Positions 1 through 8,081 of a DNA stretch of 64,000 bases are shown piece by piece; the first letter of the stretch is position 1, and each line of letters opens with the position of its first letter. Below the pieces are notes generated by a model. It was not told where the DNA came from and did not search any database. It saw only the letters and a list, made by a program, of their open reading frames with translations. A program made the position numbers and the translations under genes. The DNA comes from Rikenellaceae bacterium. GTDB taxonomy: Bacteria > Bacteroidota > Bacteroidia > Bacteroidales > Rikenellaceae. The stretch is from contig JAJQEF010000020.1 of assembly GCA_021201795.1 (NCBI GenBank), forward strand, positions 28,347 to 92,346. Direction: 5' to 3'.

Positions 1-1
1 C

Positions 2-622
2 GATATATCTGTAAAGACAGACACCAGCCGTGTCATCTGGCGTTATGATCCTGTTTTTTATACCGACAAGTTAGGTTTGGAAGAGCATCTCGGTTTTTTT
101 GCAGAAACGGCTAAACGTTTGAGCGGATATGTACGCAGATGTATTATAGGATATCTGCATCTATATAATAAAACGACAAGGAATATCCAAGGACTTCCCG
201 TAAGGGCGCTGTCCCCGGAAGAAGCGGTTGATATCTCATGCAGGCTTAAGGAAATTGCAGAGCAGTACGGTATCGAGCTAATGTCGTGTTCGGATTCTTT
301 GGGTTTGGAGAAATACGGTATAGGAAAAGCTGCCTGTATCGATCCGGTATTGATATCGGAAATATGCGGTTATACCGTATCTGTTAAAAAAGACCGCAAC
401 CAGCGTCCGGTATGTAATTGTGCAGAAAGTATAGATATCGGAGAATACGGTTCCTGTCCCCATGGATGCCTCTATTGCTATGCTAATAAAACCCCCGGTG
501 AAGCGGACAGGAATCACAGGCTTCACGATCCGGATTCCCCTTTATTGCTGGGAAATATAATGGAGGACGATATTGTCAAAGTCAGAAAAATAGTTTCTTT
601 TAGAACCAATACTTTGTTTTAG
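2..622 (+). CDS. DUF1848 family protein, 3' part
   Basis: The gene enters from the left edge; frame 2 is open from base 2, giving 206 visible residues and no real start. The first visible residues contain WRYDP, a hallmark of the DUF1848 family. The C-terminal part carries a cysteine cluster (CNCAES, then SCPHGCLYCYA at about bases 450-485) that resembles the CxxxCxxC iron-sulfur motif of radical SAM enzymes and is typical of this family, where it sits at the C-terminus. The biochemical role of the family is not established; an Fe-S, DNA-repair-photolyase-like function is only suggested by the cysteine pattern. A TTG at 77 is an internal codon, not the start. Confidence 0.85.
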   Translation, partial: DISVKTDTSRVIWRYDPVFYTDKLGLEEHLGFFAETAKRLSGYVRRCIIGYLHLYNKTTRNIQGLPVRALSPEEAVDISCRLKEIAEQYGIELMSCSDSLGLEKYGIGKAACIDPVLISEICGYTVSVKKDRNQRPVCNCAESIDIGEYGSCPHGCLYCYANKTPGEADRNHRLHDPDSPLLLGNIMEDDIVKVRKIVSFRTNTLF

Positions 623-627
623 ATAAT

Positions 628-657
628 AAAAAAGCACCGGTTTGGAAGTTCCGGTGC
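628..657 (-). terminator. Rho-independent terminator of the nitroreductase gene
   Basis: A 7-bp stem GCACCGG/CCGGTGC (634-640 with 651-657) has a 10-nt loop. On the minus strand it is followed by six T (628-633), so it ends the minus-strand nitroreductase. It lies in the gap between two convergent genes and may also slow transcription from the plus-strand side. Confidence 0.8.
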
Positions 658-664
658 CTGATCT

Positions 665-1276
665 TTACCATTTATTATAGCGTACCTTATTTTCGTCGTA
701 CTTATCTTTAGGTGAATTTTCTCCGGATGGATATCCTACCGGTACCAATGCCAGCGGAATAACGTTGTCCGGAAGCGATAATGCCGATTTCACCAGTTCG
801 ACCCTGTCTTCCGAAGGATAAACTCCCGTCCATACGGCTCCGAGATCGAGGGCTTCTGCCGCAAGTAGTATATTCTGGGTTACAGCGGAACAGTCGATGT
901 ACCATATGCCGGAAGCCTCCTCGTTACCGCAAACAACGATTGCCATTGGAGCCTCTTTGAGCATTTGCGCATAAGGAAGTTTTTCCGCCAGGCTGTCCAT
1001 AGCTTCCCGGTTATCGAACACCACGATCTCCCATGGTCTGCGGTCCATCGCCGAAGGTGCGGCCATTCCCGCTTTGACCATAAGCTCTATTTTTTCCTGT
1101 TCTACAGGCTGCGCCGTAAAACTTCTGACGCTCTTACGTTCGAAAATATTTGCGATAGCTTCCTTGTCGCTGTATCCGTCCACAGATACAGTTTTTTCCT
1201 GATTATTGCAGCATGATGCTAATATAAAAGCGGTTGCAATTCCGGATAAAATATAACTTCCGATTCTTTTTTTCAT
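665..1276 (-). CDS. Nitroreductase family lipoprotein
   Basis: A 203-residue FMN-dependent nitroreductase-fold protein. Residues 1-22 look like a lipoprotein signal peptide with lipobox LASC, so the mature protein is probably anchored in the cell envelope, which is unusual for this mainly cytosolic family. After the linker, RKSVRSFTAQPV and AAPSAMDRRPWEIVVF match the FMN phosphate-binding start and the conserved APSAxxxQPW-type segment (here RRPW). The C-terminal part has the dimer-interface GAVWTGVYP. It is single-domain, without ferredoxin. It is divergent from a second, ferredoxin-fused nitroreductase at 1380. Substrate unknown; quinones or nitroaromatics are typical for the family. Confidence 0.88.
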   Translation of the reverse strand: MKKRIGSYILSGIATAFILASCCNNQEKTVSVDGYSDKEAIANIFERKSVRSFTAQPVEQEKIELMVKAGMAAPSAMDRRPWEIVVFDNREAMDSLAEKLPYAQMLKEAPMAIVVCGNEEASGIWYIDCSAVTQNILLAAEALDLGAVWTGVYPSEDRVELVKSALSLPDNVIPLALVPVGYPSGENSPKDKYDENKVRYNKW

Positions 1277-1321
1277 AATTCACAATTATTGGTTAAAAGT
1301 TTGTTCTGTAATCATTAATTA

Positions 1322-1329
1322 CAAAATTA
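1322..1329 (-). promoter_or_regulatory. -7 promoter box of the nitroreductase lipoprotein gene
   Basis: CAAAATTA on the plus strand reads TAATTTTG on the minus strand, fitting TAnnTTTG. Start of transcription would be near 1315, giving a leader of about 40 nt. No clear TTTG was seen upstream. Confidence 0.4.
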
Positions 1330-1379
1330 TAAATAATTTACGTAATTATTGGAAAATAATATGTAATAAATTTTATAAA

Positions 1380-2243
1380 ATGATAGTTTCATTGAAGGTT
1401 ATAGAAGAAACGTGTATACGTTGTCTGCGATGTGTTAAGGTTTGTCCCTCATCTATTTTTTATAAAGACGAGGCGGAGAATCTTATAAAAACAAGGAATA
1501 AACAGTACTGCATAAAATGCGGACACTGTGTTGCAGTATGTCCGACCGATTCGGTGGATCATGGAGATTTCCCTGAATCGAAGGTGCATCATATCGACCG
1601 CGGACTTCTTCCGACTCCGGAACAAATGATGCTCCTTATAAAATCGAGAAGGTCTAACCGCGCTTTTATTAAGGAACCCGTACCGGAAGAAAAATTAGAT
1701 ATGATTATCGAAGCCGCACACAGGGCTCCCACGGCCAGCAACATGCAGAAAGTTAATTTTACACTCATTACCGATCCGGGGAGGCTTCATGCCGTGTCTG
1801 CTGCGACCATAGATATCTTCGATTCATTAGCTAAAAAACTTAATAAACCGTTAATCAAACCTATCGTAAAAAAGTTGATGCCGGAGGTGTACGGTTATCT
1901 TCCGAGATTTGAAAAACTTGTCGGAGAGTTTAGGAACGGTAATGACATTATTTTGAGAAATGCTACTACTCTTCTGTTTATACATTCCCCGAAGGAAAGT
2001 CGTTTTGGCGCGGAAGACTGTAATCTGGCCTACCAGAATGCGTCCCTTATGGCGGAAAGTCTTGGAGTCAGCCAGTTTTATACCGGATTCGTGTGTAACG
2101 CCATCAAACAGGATAAAGAAAAAAGGATACAGAAACTTATCGGTCCCGATGAAAAAATTTATGCCGGAATGGCAATGGGATTAACTTCATTTCAATATCC
2201 TAATTATATAGATAAAATGGATGCAAAAATTAAAAAATTATAG
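1380..2243 (+). CDS. Ferredoxin-fused nitroreductase
   Basis: 287 residues. The N-terminal 60 residues form a 2x[4Fe-4S] ferredoxin domain: CIRCLRCVKVCP, then CIKCGHCVAVCP. From about residue 80 there is a nitroreductase domain starting SRRSNRAFIKEPVPEEKL with HRAPTASNMQKVNF as the FMN-binding segment. The architecture suggests that electrons reach FMN from a low-potential ferredoxin-type donor rather than NAD(P)H alone. It is separated by 5 nt from a split-barrel flavoprotein gene, so the two are likely co-transcribed. The ATG at 1380 precedes the first cysteine motif by only 11 residues, as is usual in this family. Substrate not predictable. Confidence 0.9.
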   Translation: MIVSLKVIEETCIRCLRCVKVCPSSIFYKDEAENLIKTRNKQYCIKCGHCVAVCPTDSVDHGDFPESKVHHIDRGLLPTPEQMMLLIKSRRSNRAFIKEPVPEEKLDMIIEAAHRAPTASNMQKVNFTLITDPGRLHAVSAATIDIFDSLAKKLNKPLIKPIVKKLMPEVYGYLPRFEKLVGEFRNGNDIILRNATTLLFIHSPKESRFGAEDCNLAYQNASLMAESLGVSQFYTGFVCNAIKQDKEKRIQKLIGPDEKIYAGMAMGLTSFQYPNYIDKMDAKIKKL

Positions 2244-2248
2244 ATGTT

Positions 2249-2653
2249 ATGAAAGAAAAAGCTCTTGAATTACTAAATGTCAATGCGGATATAGCTATTG
2301 CTACCGTGGGTCTGGACAATAAGCCTAAATTACGGGTTTTTCAGATAATGAGAATATCGGATAACACCCTTTATTTTGCGACAGGATCGGAAAAAGAAAT
2401 TTACCAACAACTTAAGAATAATCCTTATGTGGAAATCCTTGCAATGGATGGAAATATATTCGTACGCCTTGCAGGTAAAGCTGAATTCAATGTTCCCGAC
2501 GAGGTTCGTTCTTCTATATACGATGACAATGAAATTCTTCAAAGACTATATCTTAATTATTCGGATCTGGAATATTTCAGTGTAGATGTAGACAAAATGG
2601 AATATTATAACCTCGACACTCAGCCGCCTACACAGGAGACTTACGAACTATAA
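2249..2653 (+). CDS. Pyridoxamine 5'-phosphate oxidase-like split-barrel protein
   Basis: 134 residues, a compact FMN-binding split beta-barrel (PNPOx-like). The pattern ATVGLDNKPKLRVFQIM, then TLYFATGSEKEIYQQLKNNPYVEI, is typical of small PNPOx-like proteins, some of which reduce nitroimidazoles or bind F420/FMN. It begins 5 nt after the ferredoxin-nitroreductase stop and is probably part of a two-gene redox operon ended by the strong hairpin at 2659. The exact activity is unknown; it is too short to be a true PdxH (usually over 200 residues). Confidence 0.8.
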   Translation: MKEKALELLNVNADIAIATVGLDNKPKLRVFQIMRISDNTLYFATGSEKEIYQQLKNNPYVEILAMDGNIFVRLAGKAEFNVPDEVRSSIYDDNEILQRLYLNYSDLEYFSVDVDKMEYYNLDTQPPTQETYEL

Positions 2654-2658
2654 TTATA

Positions 2659-2692
2659 AACCTTTCCGCAACGGAAAGGTTTTGTTTTTTTG
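2659..2692 (+). terminator. Rho-independent terminator
   Basis: A perfect 10-bp stem AACCTTTCCG/CGGAAAGGTT with loop CAA, followed by a T-rich tail TTGTTTTTTT. It closes the nitroreductase/split-barrel operon. Confidence 0.9.
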
Positions 2693-2743
2693 ATGAATAA
2701 TGATAATTATTTGCCATTTCGAGGATTTGTTCTTTTTTAAGGC

Positions 2744-2751
2744 TAAATTTG
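2744..2751 (+). promoter_or_regulatory. -7 promoter box of the polysaccharide operon
   Basis: TAAATTTG matches TAnnTTTG about 20 nt before the wzx start. A TTTG at 2726 lies only 14 nt upstream, closer than the usual spacing, so the -33 element is weak. Confidence 0.4.
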
Positions 2752-2770
2752 CAGGATTATTTAAGATTAA

Positions 2771-4255
2771 ATGAGCGAATCAGGTTGCATATCTTATAGG
2801 CAGATATTCAGGGCAACCAGCATTTTCGGAGGGGTACAGGTCTTCTCCGTTGTTATTAATTTGCTCAGAGCCAAGGTAATCGCTTTATTTCTCGGACCTG
2901 AAGGTATGGGAATATTCTATCTTTTTCAACAACCACTTACCATAATAAATCAGTTGTTCGGATTGGGAATAGGTTCCAGCGGTATACGTGATGTTGCAAA
3001 GGCGGAATCATCCGGTAACCAGCTTGAAATATCGCAAACCATTGAAACAGTCAAAAAATGGACATTTCTGGGCGGATTAGCCGGGACTTTTTTCACCCTT
3101 GTTTTTGCCCGCCGGTTGAGTCTATGGTCATTCGGGAACGAAGAATTCGCGTGGTCGTTCGTATGGCTCTCGGGAACGGTTTTTCTTACGACTGTAAGCA
3201 ACGGATATGACGCTGTATTAAAAGGAACCAGAAGGATTAAACAGATCGCCAAAGCGGGGATTGTGAGCTCTTCGATAGGGCTCGTGGCTTCCGTGCCGTT
3301 ATATTACTATCTTGGACTTAAAGGTATCGTATTCGGTATAATTGCGACCACTATAGCGTTGTTTACCGCTAACCGTTACTATACATCCAGGCTGAAATAC
3401 GAACATTCGGAACAATCTGTTTCCGAGATTTACGGAAGAGGAAAAAAGATGGCCTCCCTCGGAATTATGATGGTCCTCGCTTCAATAATGGAAACTTTTG
3501 CAATGTATATCGTTAGTATGTACATAAGAAGTAAAGGCGACGCGGGGGATGTCGGATTGTTTCAGGCTGCCTTGCAAATAACAAACGTTTCAGTAGGATT
3601 GGTATATACGGCAATGGCAGGGGATTACTATCCCAGATTGTCTGCTGTCTGCGGAGTGAGAAGCAAGGTAAACGAATTGGTTAACCAGCAGGCGGAGATC
3701 GCCGCGATTATAACAGCTCCGATACTCATAGGATTGATGATATTCTCACCGTTTCTTATACGGATACTCTTGTCGTCCGAGTTTATTCCGGTAACCGGAT
3801 TCGTTAACTGGATACTGTTCGCATCGTTGCTCCGCTCGCTTTACTGGACGATACACTGGATAATGCTCGCTCATGGAGATACACGTATGTTCTTCTATAT
3901 GTGTCTTATCCCGAACATTCTTACGGTCGCCTTATATCTTCCCCTGTATAATTATGCAGGTATAAATGCTCTCGGTATAGGTTATCTCGTACAAAACCTG
4001 ATAACTGCCGTGGTATTGTATTTCGCGTTGAGGAAAAAATATTTCCTTATAATCCACACAGGATTCTTCAGGATATTTTTCATAGGTATATTATCGGGAA
4101 TAATTGTTTTATTGTCGCTCGTTTATCCGGGAGGATATTATGGATACGCGATCGGTATATCTGTTATGGCTGCGCTTTCATGGTATTCGTTCCGGGAACT
4201 TGACAGAAGGGTGGAGATAAGCAGTATCATTTCTAAATTCAGGAAGCATGGGTAA
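2771..4255 (+). CDS. wzx: Wzx-type polysaccharide flippase
   Basis: A 494-residue integral membrane protein of the MATE/Wzx superfamily, with about a dozen hydrophobic segments along its length. The N-terminus (FRATSIFGGVQVFSVVINLL, then AKVIALFLGPEGMGIFYLF) is the characteristic start of bacterial O-antigen/exopolysaccharide flippases that move undecaprenyl-linked repeat units across the inner membrane. It is the first gene of an operon whose members overlap or nearly abut; its stop overlaps the acyltransferase start by 8 nt. Together with the EpsG-like polymerase at 5834 it indicates Wzx/Wzy-dependent assembly. The repeat unit cannot be deduced. Confidence 0.9.
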   Translation: MSESGCISYRQIFRATSIFGGVQVFSVVINLLRAKVIALFLGPEGMGIFYLFQQPLTIINQLFGLGIGSSGIRDVAKAESSGNQLEISQTIETVKKWTFLGGLAGTFFTLVFARRLSLWSFGNEEFAWSFVWLSGTVFLTTVSNGYDAVLKGTRRIKQIAKAGIVSSSIGLVASVPLYYYLGLKGIVFGIIATTIALFTANRYYTSRLKYEHSEQSVSEIYGRGKKMASLGIMMVLASIMETFAMYIVSMYIRSKGDAGDVGLFQAALQITNVSVGLVYTAMAGDYYPRLSAVCGVRSKVNELVNQQAEIAAIITAPILIGLMIFSPFLIRILLSSEFIPVTGFVNWILFASLLRSLYWTIHWIMLAHGDTRMFFYMCLIPNILTVALYLPLYNYAGINALGIGYLVQNLITAVVLYFALRKKYFLIIHTGFFRIFFIGILSGIIVLLSLVYPGGYYGYAIGISVMAALSWYSFRELDRRVEISSIISKFRKHG

Positions 4256-4952
4256 ATTGACGGTATTTTTACAAAAGACATCAGGGATACTATATCCGTT
4301 GAAATATGCATTCCGCAAAATAAATGTGTCGGATAAATGTTTATTTGGAAAAGGTTCTGTTCCTGTGAACAGCGTGTTCGAAGGTAGGAACGTGATTAAG
4401 GAAAATGTGCGGGTGATCGATAGTCGGATAGGCGAAGGAACTTATATCAGTAAAAATTCGGAATTAAATAAAACCTCTGTCGGACGATATTGCAGTATAG
4501 CCGATAATGTAAAAGTGATTGTAGGCAAACATCCTACAGAAAAATTCGTATCGACCTATCCCTCATTTTATTATGATACCCGGGAACAGCTGGGATTCAC
4601 ATTTTACGATGGACGGATTCCCCTGTACGATATTGTTGATATTGTCGACGGTAAATTCTCGGTTATTATCGGGAACGATGTATGGATCGGTTCGGGTGTT
4701 ATTATTACCGGAGGAATTACCATCGGAGACGGAGCGGTGATTGCTGCGGGATCTGTTGTAAATAAAGATGTGGAACCTTATTCCATTGTAGGAGGTGTCC
4801 CGGCAAAAGAAATACGTAAGAGATACAGCCCTGAGGTTATCGAAAAATTATTATCCTCAAAATGGTGGAACCGTGGTTATGAATGGATAAATAATAATAG
4901 GGGAAAATTCACGGATATAGAATTATTTCTAAAAGAAACGGAGAATGAGTAA
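4248..4952 (+). CDS. Left-handed beta-helix acyltransferase (CatB/XAT-like)
   Basis: 234 residues with hexapeptide repeats: an N-terminal coil around GRNVIKENVRVIDSRIGEGTY and a C-terminal stack GNDVWIGSGVIITGGI through IAAGSVVNKDVEPYSIVGG. This is the xenobiotic-acyltransferase subclass, usually trimeric and transferring acetyl (or another acyl) from CoA to a sugar hydroxyl or amine. The segment GKHPTEKFVSTYPSFYY fits the inserted loop seen in polysaccharide O-acetyltransferases of this class. It overlaps both neighbours by 8 nt, which implies translational coupling and a role in decorating the operon's glycan. Confidence 0.87.
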   Translation: MGKLTVFLQKTSGILYPLKYAFRKINVSDKCLFGKGSVPVNSVFEGRNVIKENVRVIDSRIGEGTYISKNSELNKTSVGRYCSIADNVKVIVGKHPTEKFVSTYPSFYYDTREQLGFTFYDGRIPLYDIVDIVDGKFSVIIGNDVWIGSGVIITGGITIGDGAVIAAGSVVNKDVEPYSIVGGVPAKEIRKRYSPEVIEKLLSSKWWNRGYEWINNNRGKFTDIELFLKETENE

Positions 4953-5847
4953 AATAGGAATAGTTACGGTACTATATAACAGCGAGACTGTTCTGACAGA
5001 ATTTTTCGAAACTCTGAATGTACAGACCTTTACTGATTTTACCCTATACGTCGTAGATAATAAATCTCCGGATAACTCTCTCGAGCTTACCAAATCTTTA
5101 TCTTCAAAAATGGATTTCCGTACTGTTGTTATCGAAAACGAGGATAATTACGGAGTGGCGAAAGGTAATAATATCGGGATCAAAGAAGCCCTGAAAGACG
5201 GATGCGAATATATTTTATTATCCAATAATGATGTCGTGCTGGAGCCGCAAACGATAGAATCGCTCCTATCAGGGTTAGAGAACTCGGAAACTGACATGGC
5301 GGTGCCTAAGATATTTTATCATGGGACTGATCTTATATGGGCCGCCGGCGGTAAGTTTACATATTATAACGGTTCTACAAAACATTTTGGGGGAAGGAAG
5401 AAGGATGACGGACGTTACGACAAGCAAAGAAAGGTTTCATATTCGCCTACCTGTTTTATGATTATTAAAAGAGAAGTTTTTGAAAAGGTCGGATTTATGG
5501 ATGAAAATTATTTCGTTTATTACGACGATACCGATTTTATCTGGCGATGCCGCGAAAACGGTGTCGAACTGTTTTATTTACCCCAGTCGGTTGTGTATCA
5601 TAAGGAAAGTACATCTACCGGTGGGCAGAAAAGTGATTTTGTTATTTATTATATGGAGCGTAACCGTATATATTTCACTTTGAAAAATATTGGTGGTTTG
5701 CAGTCTGTAATGGTAAAATTATATAATGTGGTTCACAATAACCTCAGAAAACCTTTCGTTTTGGATAAAAAGCAACTGGAACTGGCAAGAAAGGCGCAGA
5801 AAGAAGGTAGAGAATTGCACAAGAAATTTGTAAATGGACGCAGTTAA
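4945..5847 (+). CDS. GT2 family glycosyltransferase (rhamnosyltransferase-like)
   Basis: A 300-residue GT-A enzyme. The start IGIVTVLYNSETVLTEFFETL, the nucleotide-binding VVDNKSPDNS and LLSNNDVVLEP (a DxD-equivalent NND) identify family GT2. The later YYDDTDFIWRCRENG is the ED-type acceptor/catalytic region found in WbbL-like rhamnosyltransferases. It lacks membrane segments, so it acts on the cytosolic face of the inner membrane on a lipid-linked glycan. Start codon ATG overlaps the previous gene by 8 nt; its own end overlaps the polymerase start by 14 nt. Donor sugar unknown. Confidence 0.9.
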   Translation: MSKIGIVTVLYNSETVLTEFFETLNVQTFTDFTLYVVDNKSPDNSLELTKSLSSKMDFRTVVIENEDNYGVAKGNNIGIKEALKDGCEYILLSNNDVVLEPQTIESLLSGLENSETDMAVPKIFYHGTDLIWAAGGKFTYYNGSTKHFGGRKKDDGRYDKQRKVSYSPTCFMIIKREVFEKVGFMDENYFVYYDDTDFIWRCRENGVELFYLPQSVVYHKESTSTGGQKSDFVIYYMERNRIYFTLKNIGGLQSVMVKLYNVVHNNLRKPFVLDKKQLELARKAQKEGRELHKKFVNGRS

Positions 5848-7027
5848 TTTTATATATTCCGGACCATATTTGTTTTTGCTGGCCGCATATTTAGTATTGG
5901 CTTTTGCAGAACAGAATTTCACCGGAAGAATGGCCCAAAATACCGTAAGGTGTGTGTGTGTCCTCATATTTTTGTTTTTTTTCGGACTAAGGGGATATAT
6001 CGGATGGGACTGGCATTCTTATGTAGGTATTTTTGATAATGTTAAACCTTTGTTCAGTGGAGATTATGTTTCAAATTATAATATGAGCCAGGAAGCAGGC
6101 TTTATAACTTATATCTCTGTTATAAAATGGTTCACGTCCGATTACCATGTCTTTATTTTTATTTCCTCCCTGATAGATGTGGTGTTATTAGGTATTGTAT
6201 TTAAACGGTATTCTGTATCGTTTGCGATGAGTTTTGCTGTGTTCGTTGCTTTTTCTATTATACTTGAAGTCAATCTTTTACGTAATATTAAAAGTATACT
6301 GATTTTTTTGCTGGCTGTACCGTATTTGCAGCAGCGGAAAATAATCCCGTATATGCTGTTAATTGCTTTGGCTATGACTTTTCATTCTTCCGCTATTGTT
6401 TATGTTCCGCTTTATTTTATATTGAACAGGAAATTTTCTGAAAAAACGATAATAGTAACACTCGGATTAGGACTGATAATTTATTTTGTTCAACTTCCGA
6501 TCTGGAAAACCGTATTATTTTGGGTGACGGATTTGCTGGATGGAATCCTTCCCGTCATAAAAAAGAGCTCTGTTACAAGTGGTATTTACGGAACCGGAAG
6601 AGGTATTACCCCTAGGATTTTTGAAACTATTTTATTTTCAGCCTTCGTCCTTATGAATTATAAAAAACTTGTTAAACAATCCGAGTCAAATCTTATATTT
6701 ATAAATTTATTTTTCGGATATCAGATCGTATATCTTTATTTCTCGGAAATGGTGATTATCGTAGACCGTATAGGGAATCTTTTTAATATTTCATATTGGA
6801 TAATAATACCTGTCCTTATGCAACAAAAATGGACCTTTAGGCATCTTATAAAAAGTTTTCATTGGTATTTAGCAAGAATCTTGATAGTTTCGTACATGTT
6901 TGCAGTGCTTACAGTGAGAACGAACAATATATTGTATGAGTATGACAACATACTGTTCAAACATAAAAGTATAGAATACAGGAAAGATATATTTAATAAA
7001 AATGCGTCAAAATTATTAGTTGGTTAA
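5834..7027 (+). CDS. EpsG/Wzy-type polysaccharide polymerase
   Basis: A very hydrophobic 397-residue protein with roughly ten membrane segments. The short polar motif GLRGYIGWDWHSYVGIFDNV near residue 55 corresponds to the conserved R-x-x-G-x-D-x-x-x-Y signature of EpsG-family polymerases. It probably polymerises repeat units after Wzx flips them. Base composition is the lowest in the window: bases 6241-6300 have 15 G+C of 60. This is common for wzy genes and suggests a history of exchange. It is followed after 9 nt by a GT4 gene. Confidence 0.85.
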   Translation: MDAVNFIYSGPYLFLLAAYLVLAFAEQNFTGRMAQNTVRCVCVLIFLFFFGLRGYIGWDWHSYVGIFDNVKPLFSGDYVSNYNMSQEAGFITYISVIKWFTSDYHVFIFISSLIDVVLLGIVFKRYSVSFAMSFAVFVAFSIILEVNLLRNIKSILIFLLAVPYLQQRKIIPYMLLIALAMTFHSSAIVYVPLYFILNRKFSEKTIIVTLGLGLIIYFVQLPIWKTVLFWVTDLLDGILPVIKKSSVTSGIYGTGRGITPRIFETILFSAFVLMNYKKLVKQSESNLIFINLFFGYQIVYLYFSEMVIIVDRIGNLFNISYWIIIPVLMQQKWTFRHLIKSFHWYLARILIVSYMFAVLTVRTNNILYEYDNILFKHKSIEYRKDIFNKNASKLLVG

Positions 7028-7036
7028 CTTCTGTTT

Positions 7037-8074
7037 ATGAAATCTGTTATGATTACCGGAGCTTATCCTCCTGATATTTGCGGAGTGGGCGATTATACTT
7101 TCCGGTTGATGAATTCTTCTGTTGCAAAAAATTCCGGATGTACTTTGTACTTATCCAGGAAATGGTCCTTATTTTCTTTTTATAGCAGGGTCCGTGACGT
7201 AAAAAAAATGGGCGTCGATGTTTTGTTTATGCAATCTCCGACAAAATGGTATGGCTGGAGCATAATGCCGCACCTGTTCGCCGCCTATTTTTCATGGTTC
7301 ACGAAGAAAAAGTATATAATAATGCTTCACGAATATCTGCAATTAAGCATGAAGTCCAGAATGGCTACGAAAATTATGCTGATGTCTGCGGATCATGTTA
7401 TATTCTCCAACGATACCGATAGGTTGGCTGCTGTAAAACATTTTCCGCGATTGAATTCAAGAAGCTCGGTGATTAAAATCTTTTCCAATATTCCTCGTTC
7501 CGGGACTTTAAAACCGATCACGGAACGGAATATAGATATTGTGAATTTCGGACAGATACGTCCGGGAAGAGGAATACTCGAATATATATCAGTTGCGGAA
7601 AAATTGAAAAAAGAACATCCGAAACTTCGAATAGCCCTGGCAGGACAGGTAAGACCCGAATACGGGAAATTTTATGAGGAAATAAAGGCATTGTGTGAAG
7701 AAGCATCGATAGAACTTCATATCGATTATGACGATCAGAGGACTTCGGAATTATTGAACGACTGCAAGATTGCCTATCTTCCTTTCCCGGACGGAATATC
7801 CGAACGCAGGGGAAGTTTTCTTGCCGCATCCTATAACGGAGCTATCGTCGTCTCGAATGAGGGTCGATTTACGACTGACGAGTTGATGAGGTCAGTTGTA
7901 ATAGCATCAAAAGAGGATACAGATAAAATTATTATGGATATTCTTTCGTTTGATAAAGAAGAACTATCGAAATACCAGAAAAAATGCGTAAATTTCATTT
8001 TTGAAAATATGCACTCTTCATGGGATAGTGTTATGGAAAAATATATTGAGGTTGCGCAAAAATGCAAAAAGTAA
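7037..8074 (+). CDS. GT4-like glycosyltransferase, atypical donor-site motif
   Basis: A 345-residue GT-B enzyme. The N-terminal domain begins MITGAYPPDICGVGDYTFRL, typical of GT4 (retaining) transferases. The C-terminal domain begins NIDIVNFGQIRPGRGILEYI. The donor-binding E-x7-E motif is altered: the segment is GISERRGSFLAASYNGAIVV, where the second Glu position is Ala. Family members without the second Glu exist, but this makes donor prediction unsafe. It sits 9 nt after the polymerase and 7 nt before another GT4 gene, in the same operon. Confidence 0.83.
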   Translation: MKSVMITGAYPPDICGVGDYTFRLMNSSVAKNSGCTLYLSRKWSLFSFYSRVRDVKKMGVDVLFMQSPTKWYGWSIMPHLFAAYFSWFTKKKYIIMLHEYLQLSMKSRMATKIMLMSADHVIFSNDTDRLAAVKHFPRLNSRSSVIKIFSNIPRSGTLKPITERNIDIVNFGQIRPGRGILEYISVAEKLKKEHPKLRIALAGQVRPEYGKFYEEIKALCEEASIELHIDYDDQRTSELLNDCKIAYLPFPDGISERRGSFLAASYNGAIVVSNEGRFTTDELMRSVVIASKEDTDKIIMDILSFDKEELSKYQKKCVNFIFENMHSSWDSVMEKYIEVAQKCKK

Positions 8075-8081
8075 ATAGTAA

